This document shows positions 8,892-17,700 of a stretch of 64,000 nucleotides of DNA, one piece after another. Within the stretch, counting starts at the first letter, position 1, and each line of letters opens with the position of its first letter. The translations under genes were made by a program, and so were the position numbers. The notes beneath the pieces are model-generated. The model was not told the origin of the DNA and ran no database searches. It saw nothing but the letters and a program-made list of their open reading frames with translations. The DNA comes from Bacteroidetes bacterium UBA1941 (lineage in GTDB: Bacteria > Bacteroidota > Bacteroidia > Chitinophagales > LD1), in NCBI GenBank assembly GCA_002336805.1, contig DDEZ01000012.1:693594-757593 (forward strand), given 5' to 3'.

Positions 8892-9233
8892 ATGCCACGC
8901 AAGAAACGCGAAGAAGAAGATGATCTGGATCTCAACTCCAAAAAGAAAGGAGCTAAGAGCGACGCAGATGATGACGATGAGGATCTGGAAGATGAGGACG
9001 ACATCGACCTCGATGAGTCTGAAGCGGAGTTTGAGACTGAGGAGAGTGAGCCATCTGAAGACGACATCAAGGACCTGGACCTCGAGGAGTTTGAAGACCT
9101 GATAGACAATAAGTCTAAGGGCAGCAAAGGCCGTAAGAGGGATGACGACGAAGATGACGACTTCGACGACTTTCAGGAAGAAGAGGAGTATGATGACTTC
9201 GGCGGTGGCGGAGGATTCGACGATGATTTCTAA
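8892..9233 (+). CDS. Highly acidic low-complexity protein of unknown function
   Basis: A 113-residue cytosolic protein in which Asp and Glu make up roughly half of all residues. Basic patches (PRKKREEE at the start, NSKKKGAKS, SKGSKGRKRDD) alternate with long acidic stretches, and the C-terminus is Gly-rich then acidic (DFGGGGGFDDDF). It is almost certainly disordered. No domain is recognised. Acidic tails of this kind occur in proteins that bind basic partners such as nucleoid or ribosomal proteins or that mimic nucleic acid, but nothing in the sequence shows which. The gene starts 114 bases after gltX and ends in a clear terminator, consistent with a real, separately ended transcript. The opposite-strand reading frames across it are composition artefacts. 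Confidence 0.75.
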   Translation: MPRKKREEEDDLDLNSKKKGAKSDADDDDEDLEDEDDIDLDESEAEFETEESEPSEDDIKDLDLEEFEDLIDNKSKGSKGRKRDDDEDDDFDDFQEEEEYDDFGGGGGFDDDF

Positions 9234-9252
9234 GTCAAACAAAACTATACCA

Positions 9253-9283
9253 GCATACAGCCTCCCGGCTGTATGCTTTTTTA
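9253..9283 (+). terminator. Rho-independent terminator after the acidic-protein gene
   Basis: Ten-base perfect stem GCATACAGCC (9253-9262) / GGCTGTATGC (9267-9276) with loop TCCC and a TTTTTT tail. Confidence 0.9.
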
Positions 9284-9304
9284 TTTCTGCTAAACGATAA
9301 TAAT

Positions 9305-9712
9305 ATGTCACGTCCTGTCAGAGTACTGGTAGCCAAAGTAGGCCTCGATGGCCATGACCGCGGCGCAAAAGTGATAGCCTCCGCGCTGCGCGATGCAGGC
9401 ATGGAGGTGATCTATACAGGGCTGCGCCAGACCCCGGAGATGGTGGTCAATGCCGCCCTGCAGGAGGACGTAGACGCCATAGGCATCAGCATCCTCTCTG
9501 GTGCGCACAATACGGTATTCCCCAAAGTACTGTCTCTCATGAAGGAGAAAGGTATGGATGATGTACTACTGACTGGTGGCGGCATCATACCCGGAGATGA
9601 TATGGCGCAGCTCAAAGACCAGGGCTGCGGAGAGCTCTTCCCTCCGGGCACTCCCACCAGTGAGATAGCCGACTACATCCGCGGCTGGGTAGGCGAGCAT
9701 AGGTCTTTCTAA
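9305..9712 (+). CDS. Stand-alone cobalamin-binding protein (methylmalonyl-CoA mutase C-terminal type)
   Basis: A 135-residue Rossmann-like B12-binding domain. The base-off/His-on signature is complete: DGHDRG (DxHxxG, residues 15-20, His17 as cobalt ligand), SIL (SxL, 62-64) and the glycine run TGGG (90-93). It corresponds to the C-terminal domain of methylmalonyl-CoA mutase or the small subunit of isobutyryl/2-hydroxyisobutyryl-CoA mutases. No large catalytic subunit, MeaB/ArgK GTPase or epimerase is next to it, so its partner must be encoded elsewhere if it is a mutase subunit. A separate B12-carrier role is possible. It starts about 20 bases after a terminator and ends 37 bases before the Uup gene, so it may be co-transcribed with that gene by position only. 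Confidence 0.85.
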   Translation: MSRPVRVLVAKVGLDGHDRGAKVIASALRDAGMEVIYTGLRQTPEMVVNAALQEDVDAIGISILSGAHNTVFPKVLSLMKEKGMDDVLLTGGGIIPGDDMAQLKDQGCGELFPPGTPTSEIADYIRGWVGEHRSF

Positions 9713-9749
9713 GGCCGTCCCTCTGCTTTTTCGTATTATTGCGCCCAAT

Positions 9750-11669
9750 ATGCACTATCTATCTGTAGAGGGCCTCTCTAAATCTTTTGGCGCTAAGCCT
9801 GTTTTCTCAAATATCACCCTGAATATCTCTGAAGGAGATAAGGTGGGCCTGATAGCCAAAAACGGCGCAGGCAAAAGCACCATGCTCAATATCATAGCGG
9901 GCAGGGATACTGCCGAGGAGGGCAAAGTATGGGTGCATAAAGATGTGAAGGTCTGCTTTCTGGATCAGGAGCCGGTATTTGACCCAGCCAAGACCGTAAT
10001 AGAAAACATATTTGACCACAGGCATCCGATGATAGATGCAGTGAAAGAATATGAAGCACTGATGGAAGATGAGAACCCCGATGCTGACAAGCTGACGGAT
10101 GCGATGGGTAAGATGGACGAACTCAATGCCTGGGACTTTGAGAGCAAGGTACATCAGATACTAGGCCGCCTCAAGATAGGCACGCTGACCAATAAAGCAG
10201 GCCAGCTCTCCGGCGGCCAGAAGAAGCGCCTGGCTCTGGCCAAGACGCTGATAGATGTAGAGTTTGACGCGAGCCGCAAGCTGCTGATCATGGATGAGCC
10301 GACCAACCACCTGGACTTTGATATGATAGAGTGGCTGGAAAATTTCCTTGCAGACTCTAAGATGACACTGCTGCTGGTCACGCACGATCGTTATTTCCTG
10401 GACTCTGTGTGCAATGAGATCATGGAGCTGACTCCTGGTGAGCTATATACCTATCCGGGAGACTACGAGTACTTTCTGGAGAAGAAAGCAGAACGCGAGG
10501 CCACTGAGAGTGCAAGTGTAGACAAGGCGCGCAACCTGATGCGAAAAGAGCTGGACTGGATGCGCAAGCAGCCTAAGGCGCGTACCACTAAATCAAAGTC
10601 ACGTATAGATGCCTTCTACGAACTGCAAACCAAGGCTGCAGGCAAGACGAAGGAGCAGGAGCTGATGCTCAACGTAAAGATGTCGCGCCTGGGTGGCAAG
10701 ATACTGGAGCTAAAAAAGGTCTATAAAGCCTATGGTGAAAAGAATATCCTGAATGGCTTTGACTATACATTCAAGAAAGGCGACCGTATAGGAATCATTG
10801 GAGAAAACGGCGTAGGCAAAACAACTTTCCTGAATATACTGCTCGGCCTGGAAAAGCCTGACACAGGCAAGATCAATGTGGGCGATACGATCGTATTTGG
10901 CTACTTTGACCAGAAGGGCCTGCAGTGGAAGGAGGATAAGCGCGTGATAGAATATGTAAAAGATATCGCTGAACACTTCCCGCTGGCCAATGGTGACAAG
11001 GTTTCTGCTACTAAATTTTTGGAGCTATTCCAGTTTACACCGGAGCAGCAGTTTACATTTATATCAAAGCTCAGTGGTGGCGAGAAGAAACGCCTACAGC
11101 TATTGGCCATCCTCTTCACCAATCCAAACTTCCTGATACTGGATGAGCCTACCAATGACCTGGACCTGATCACACTGCAGGTATTGGAAGACTTCCTACT
11201 CTCCTATCAGGGCTGCGTGATCATCGTATCTCACGACAGGTACTTTATGGATAAGCTGGTAGACCACTTGTTTGTATTTGAGGGCAAGGGCGTGATACGC
11301 GACTTTCCGGGCAACTATACGCTGTATCGCTTCTACAAAGATCAAGAGAAAAAGACTGGTACTTTCAGCCAGGATGCCAAATCGTCTCTACTACAGGCAG
11401 AGCCAGAGGTAAAAGAAGAAAAGCCTGTGGTAAAATCAGAATCAGCACCTTCCAAAAAAATGTCATTCAAAGAAAAGTTTGAGTTTGAAGCGCTGGAGAA
11501 AGAACTACCTGTACTCACCAAGGAGCGCGATGAGCTAAACGATAAGATAGCCGCAGGCACCCTGCCATATGAAGAGTTGCAAAAGGTCCTCGCACGGATA
11601 GCAGTAGTGACAGGACAGCTGGAAGAGAAAGAACTCCGCTGGCTGGAGCTGAGTGAGAAAACGGCTTAA
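9750..11669 (+). CDS. uup: ABC-F family ATPase, Uup type
   Basis: A 639-residue soluble protein with two ABC nucleotide-binding domains and no membrane segments. Walker A motifs are AKNGAGKST (first domain) and GENGVGKTT (second); signatures are LSGGQKKRL and LSGGEKKRL; Walker B motifs are LLIMDEPTNHLD and FLILDEPTNDLD. A linker rich in basic residues (RKQPKARTTKSKSRID) separates the domains, as in ABC-F proteins that act on ribosomes. A charged spacer and a C-terminal coiled coil (about 570-639) match Uup, which acts on translation or on structured DNA. A pure drug-resistance ABC-F is less likely given the Uup-type C-terminus. Confidence 0.92.
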   Translation: MHYLSVEGLSKSFGAKPVFSNITLNISEGDKVGLIAKNGAGKSTMLNIIAGRDTAEEGKVWVHKDVKVCFLDQEPVFDPAKTVIENIFDHRHPMIDAVKEYEALMEDENPDADKLTDAMGKMDELNAWDFESKVHQILGRLKIGTLTNKAGQLSGGQKKRLALAKTLIDVEFDASRKLLIMDEPTNHLDFDMIEWLENFLADSKMTLLLVTHDRYFLDSVCNEIMELTPGELYTYPGDYEYFLEKKAEREATESASVDKARNLMRKELDWMRKQPKARTTKSKSRIDAFYELQTKAAGKTKEQELMLNVKMSRLGGKILELKKVYKAYGEKNILNGFDYTFKKGDRIGIIGENGVGKTTFLNILLGLEKPDTGKINVGDTIVFGYFDQKGLQWKEDKRVIEYVKDIAEHFPLANGDKVSATKFLELFQFTPEQQFTFISKLSGGEKKRLQLLAILFTNPNFLILDEPTNDLDLITLQVLEDFLLSYQGCVIIVSHDRYFMDKLVDHLFVFEGKGVIRDFPGNYTLYRFYKDQEKKTGTFSQDAKSSLLQAEPEVKEEKPVVKSESAPSKKMSFKEKFEFEALEKELPVLTKERDELNDKIAAGTLPYEELQKVLARIAVVTGQLEEKELRWLELSEKTA

Positions 11670-11684
11670 GGCTAATGCAAAACA

Positions 11685-11717
11685 AAAACAGCGCAGGTAT
11701 TCACCTCGCGCTGTTTT
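11685..11717. terminator. Bidirectional terminator between the Uup gene and the giant protein gene
   Basis: Perfect ten-base stem AAAACAGCGC (11685-11694) / GCGCTGTTTT (11708-11717). It lies between two convergent genes and has T's on both strands. Confidence 0.85.
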
Positions 11718-11744
11718 AAGAAAAAAAACCGTTTATCTTTCAGA

Positions 11745-14700
11745 CTACTTAGTCACTATTATCTTGCCTGAGAAGGTGGCGTTAGACTCAGATATCACAT
11801 TCACGATGTAGATGCCGGCAGCCAGGTCGAGGTCCTGCACCATATACTCCTGCATCTGATCCTGCATATCATTGGTATACACTACCTGACCCATCTGGTT
11901 GGTGATCACTACCTGCTTGATATTCTCATTTGACTCCCTCAGGGCGATATTGAGCGCACGACCCGATGCCAGTGGATTAGGATATACCTGCATGATGGTA
12001 GTATTGACCTGCTCTACACTGGCAGCGCCAAACTCTACTACAGCTATATCAGAGTATTCATACTTGCCGTCTTCATCTACCTGCTTCAGCCTGTAGTAGT
12101 TGCTACCAGAGACTGGCTTGCTATCTACCAGTGCGTAGTCTTGCTGCTCGTTAGTAGTACCATGACCTTTCACTTCTCCTATCTTTTCCCAGCTGATACC
12201 ATCTGCAGACCTCTCGACCTCAAAGTGATCGTTATTGATCTCAGAGGCGGTAGACCACCTGAGCTGTGCCTGTGTATTCTCATACTTATCGGCTGTGAAA
12301 GATATCAGCTTGACAGGCAGTGCGTATGTCCACTGGATAGTATAAGGAGCCGGAGCCGGGTCTACCTTGCTGGCAGCATCAGTAGTCGCATAGTTGAATG
12401 TCAGTGACTGAGAACCTGTACCGCTAAACTTCACCATGAACTTGGTCGGGTCCACGTTGGTGATCACAGTATAGCCGGTGATCTCCTCATATACCTGCAG
12501 CGCGCCGTCACCATTTGCATCATAGAAGAGTTGATTGCCATTCAGGCCAGACAAGCTGGTGATAGTAAACTTGCTACCTGCGGTGAAGGCACCGTCTTCC
12601 GGATCTGTACCAGAGAACATACCCAGGCCATTGCTGGCCGTGATCGCTTTCACTGTATAGTGAAGTGGCTTAGGGATAGTATATGTCTTAGGTGTAGAGC
12701 TAGGCAGCTGATCATAGCCCAGGTATACATTCGTCACATTGGTCGCCGTCACGCTCACTGGCAGTTGACTAGGGGTCGTGTATACGCCTGCACCGGAGGT
12801 ATTGTTTGAGCCATATTGAGACTTGGTACCTACCCAGTTTGTAGGCCATGTGCTGGCCGGTGTAGCCGCGCCTACGGATGGATTTGTGACGCTCGGCGTG
12901 ATCTTCATGCTGGTAGTATATGCCGGCACCGTAGCGAACGAGAATGAACCATCAGCTGCTACGACACTCGATGCCAGTACCGTATTGGTGCTGCCGGAGA
13001 GTATCGCATAGAGCACCTGGCCACGATTGCTGGTGATCTCCACGCCATCTTTCAGGCCATTGCCATTGGCATCATCCAGCATTTTGCCACTGAGATTCAC
13101 CTGGCAGTTTGATACACTCACGTGTACTGCTGAGTCTACGGCACATCCATTGGAGTATATAGCGTATACCCTATAGTATCCAGAGTCAGTAATGGCAACG
13201 CTGGTCACCGCCGGATTCTGAGTAGTACTGGTAAATCCATTTGGACCAGTCCATGAGTAGGCAGGCGCGCTGCCTGTAGCACTGAGTGTCATAGGTCCAC
13301 GGGCACATACCGGAGTAGATACAGTAGGGACAGCATATGGCATACCTACGCATGATATTTGATAGTCCTCTACCTCACCTGTGGTAGCCAGACCTGTAGG
13401 GAGAGCGATCTCTGTACTATCATTGGCTATACGGAAGCGGGCATAAGTAGTAGGAGACGTAGAAGCAAAAGATGTAACTGTAAATGTCATGCTCACCGTC
13501 TGTGCCGAGGCGCTGGATGGGATCCTGACTGTCTTACGCTCTGATGCATCAAACAAGCCATTCTTATTGAAATCTATCCATCCGGCTATTACCGCGCTTT
13601 GGCCAGAGTTATTGAATGCATTGATGCTTACGGTGTATGTATTACAGTTGGCACATGCTACGGGGAATGTCACACCATCATCCAGTGCATCTGCATTGGC
13701 TGCGGTACCAGGCTGTCCGTCACCGTCGCAGGTCTCACCGGTGCCCAGATAGAGGCTTCCGGATACTGAGTGGTATGGTCCATTGCTGGCATAGAGCGTC
13801 TTGTAGCTATTTGGTGCATCACCGTAGTCAAAGAGGCTACCTACTGATACGTCATCGAGGAAGTTACCAATTGAGTTATTGCCACCGTATGAACCCACAG
13901 CTGTAAACTGCAGACGTGTGATATACTGACCTGCCGGTACGGTATAGAATCCGTTATAAGTACCCCAGGCAGTAGTGCCATCCATAGCTGTAGCTTGCAG
14001 CGTAGGAGCTTGTGGCGGCCCTATGAGAAGCTGTGCAGTATCCTGACCCGACCTACCCCTGTGGGAGAATGTCCACTTGAGCTTGGTACCCGGCGTGGTA
14101 TACACATCCTGGTAGAGCGCGCCGTAGAGGTTTGCCTCCAGCTCCATAAAGTAGGTACCGCCATGCGCTGGCACACCATTAAATCCGCTCTGCCACATTT
14201 CGATCATCTTATCCGGCGCTGTGGTCCTCCAGTATGGGAGATTGGTCTCAGATGTAATGATATAAGAACCTGGTGCCGGCCCCATTTCAAAGCCCGGATT
14301 CTGGAATCCATTGCTACATGCAGCTACCAGTGGAGCTGTGACATATATCTGGTAGTCTTCCACCTCACCATTACTAGCCAGGCCAGTAGCAGCCGTCACA
14401 TCTGAGCTACCAGTGGCAAAACGGAACCTCATAGAGGTAGGTCCATACTCTACCGAGTCAGACACAGTAAAGGTGACGGTATTGGCACCGGCATTGAGAA
14501 ATACGTTTTGAATAGCATATTCACTGCCTCCGTCATATGCGTTGTTCTGATTAAGGTCAGCCCAGGCATTCAGGTAGCCGGCTGTGCTGGCAGTCACAGT
14601 GATGGTGTTAGTACCCATAGTCACAATGTTCACTGATGTAGGCACGCCGATATTGAAGTTCACACCATCCTCGTCAGCCACACCTATGGTGTCATCACCC

Positions 14701-17700
14701 AGTTCATTCACTGATGGCTGGCCATCCAGCTCTGCATCTATCTGGGTACCGAGATATACACCTGGCACGATCAGATGCCCGGCACCATTGTTGGCTACTG
14801 TAGTAGGCACACCCCATGCATCACCGTAGTCTATATCAGCCTGGAAGCCGAAGGTGAACAGCGCGCCATCACGCAGGTCTGCATTGAATGAAGTAGTAGT
14901 GCCTGACGGAGTACCCGATTTGTACGTTTCATATGTACCATTTGCATCAGAATCTATAAGCATATATACATTCATAGAGGCTGCAATAGGTGCATAGTTT
15001 CCGAAACTGGTAGATGACCTGTCAAAAACAAAATTCATGCTGGTCCTGGTACCAGTCTGTGATGCCCTCCATGTACGTGCGATCTTTGCGTTAATGTTAT
15101 TTGGCAAGCCTGTCGTGATGCTCACGGTATTTGCACCTGCATTGTCAGCCACCATCAGGAAGGAATAATATGGCAGGCCTGAAGCACCATTTATAGTGAG
15201 AACGTTTGTATTAATACTCTTAGATTGATACTGGGCGAGTGCACATACATTATCTACACCTACACCGAAGATGTTATTCTTATAAGAACCATTGGAGCTG
15301 GCATTCCAGTATACTGTACCATTACTAGCGATATAGTTTTTGGCAGTGGTCTGATCAAGCGTAAAGCCGTACTTGAGAGCGAGGTAGCTTTCTACCTGAT
15401 ATTTTTCGGTCACAGTCAGCTGACGGTTAAACAGTGCTACCTCAGCGATCTGGCCTGTCAGATACCTGCCGAAAGTGGCTGTACCCATCCTCTCACCTAC
15501 ACTGTAGCGGGTAGCTGCAAAGGCGCTGTTTGAGAAAGCTGCATTGGTCTGTGCCTTTCCTTCTACGAAGAAGGAGTCCATATTTGATGCGCTGGTAGTA
15601 AACATGGAGGTAGCCATATGGTACTGCCCGATAGCGCTGGCATTAGAGTACTGTCCGCGTACTGTGCTGTTTCTGATCGTGTAGAGTGAGGTCGCACCCT
15701 TTGCAAAGAAAGCGGCGCTATTATTTGCTGTAGAGTCTACAGTAGCGGCAGCCGCTACGGAGAAGATACCTGATGCATTGGCAGCAGATGAGCTGGCATT
15801 CATCACACCAAAGGCTGTAGCCTCAGTAGAAGTAACTGATGAGAGGAAAGAGCCAGTCAGGCCACCTGTACCGTTAAAGTTTACTGCTGGGTGGTAGTTG
15901 ACCGCGCTGGATACCAGCGTAGGAGCTGTACCATTGATGGCTGTCACATCATTATTGAGCTGGCTGGCATCCCACCATCCGGTCACGGTAGCACCAGAAG
16001 CTATGACGCTGTCGCCATAGAGCCACAGTGCTGTATTGCTGGTCACACCTCCTGGTGAGGAGAAATTGAGTACAACGGTAGTATTGCCAGTCACGGTGCA
16101 AGCGTGCGCATCAGTCACAGTGAGATAGTATATACCAGCCTTAGACGGAGTGGCAGATGCTATAGAAGGATTAGCGGTGGTAGAAGTGTAAGCTGATGGG
16201 CCACTCCATGAATATGTATATGGTGTCGTGCCAGCTGCTGCGACTGAGGTCAGGTTGATCGTTCCGTTCAGCAGGATCGGAGAGTTAGATGTAGGTGTGG
16301 TGGTAGGCAGTGGCCATACAGTGGCTGAGCCGCTGGCAGATGCGGTACATCCCGCTGCGTTTGTGACAGTCACGGTATATGTAGTGGTCGCCGCCGGAGC
16401 TACGACGAAGCTGCTGGCAGTAGATCCTGTATTCCACAGGTAAGTACCACCACCTGACGCTGATATAGTAATGTTTACATTCTTGCAAGCAGAGCCACCA
16501 GTCACTGCCGGGGTAGGCTTGGTAGCTACAGTAGCTACACCGCTGGCAGTAGCTGTACAGCCTGACGCATTGGTCACTGTCACTCTGTATGTACCTGCCA
16601 CGAGTACAGGATTGCTTGCAGTATTCACACCATTGCTCCATGCATAGCTCGTACCACCAGATGCTACCAGCGTAGCTGCTGTACCTGAGCAGATAGGCGC
16701 ACTGGTAGCGGCTGCTGCCGGCAGTGCATTGACGGTCACCGTACTGGTAGCGCTGGCCGTACAGCCACCTGCATTGGTCACAGTCACTGTATATGTGGTA
16801 GTCGTGACGGGAGATACTGTGATGCTGGCAGTAGTAGCACCTGTACTCCACAGGTATGTAGCGCCGCCAGAGGCTGTGAGCGTAGCAGAGCTACCTACGC
16901 AGATAGATGGACTATTGACAGAAGCTGTAGGATATGTAGCTGCTGTCACTGTAGAGGTAGCAGTAGCAGAACATGTAGCAGCATTGGTCACAGTGACAGT
17001 GTAGCTGCCGGTAGAGCTGGCAGATATAGCGGCGGTAGTAGCACCTGTGCTCCATGCGTAGGTACCGCCGCCTGTAGCAGTCAGTGCAGCCGGAGTACCG
17101 GAGCAGATCACACCATTATTGACTGCCGCTACAGGATTTGCAGCTATGGTCACGGTGCCGCTCGCGGTGGCAGTACAGCTACCCATATTAGTCGCGGTCA
17201 CAGTATATGTCCCTGCAGCAGTAGTAGTAATGCTGCTAGTAGTAGCACCAGTGCTCCACACATAGATAGAGCCACCTGTAGCTGTCAGGCGCGCGGTCTT
17301 GCCGGCGCAGATAGCAGTGTCATTTACAGCAGGAGTAGGTAGTGGGTTGACCGTAATGATACCTGATGCAGTAGCAGTACATGCCAGGGCATCAGTCACG
17401 GTCACAGAAAAAACTCCGGCAGTCAGACTACGGATAGTATCAGTAGTACTACCAGTGCTCCACAGATATGTACCCCCGCCAGTAGCTGTCATGGTAGCAG
17501 TGCCCCCCTCGCAGACGGCAGGATTAGTGACAGAGGCTACGGCGCTATCTTCTGTGATCGTACCGCTGGCAGTAGCTGTACAGCCGGCTGCACTGGTCAC
17601 AGTCACGTTGTACGTAGTAGTGGTAGCAGGACTGGCTATGGTCAGCGCGGCAGTGGTAGCACCGGTACTCCAGAGATAAGTACCACCACCAGATGCTGTG

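Noticed and set aside
8883..9311. 142- and 79-residue minus-strand frames opposite the acidic gene
   Set aside because: Their composition (Ile/Val/Leu- or Ser-rich) is the complement of Asp/Glu codons, and the plus-strand gene has a clear ATG and terminator.
16285..16851. 188-residue frame in another frame inside the giant gene, and several plus-strand frames of 60-130 residues there
   Set aside because: Repeat DNA without stops gives open shadow frames; they have no start signals and the T9SS protein explains the locus.
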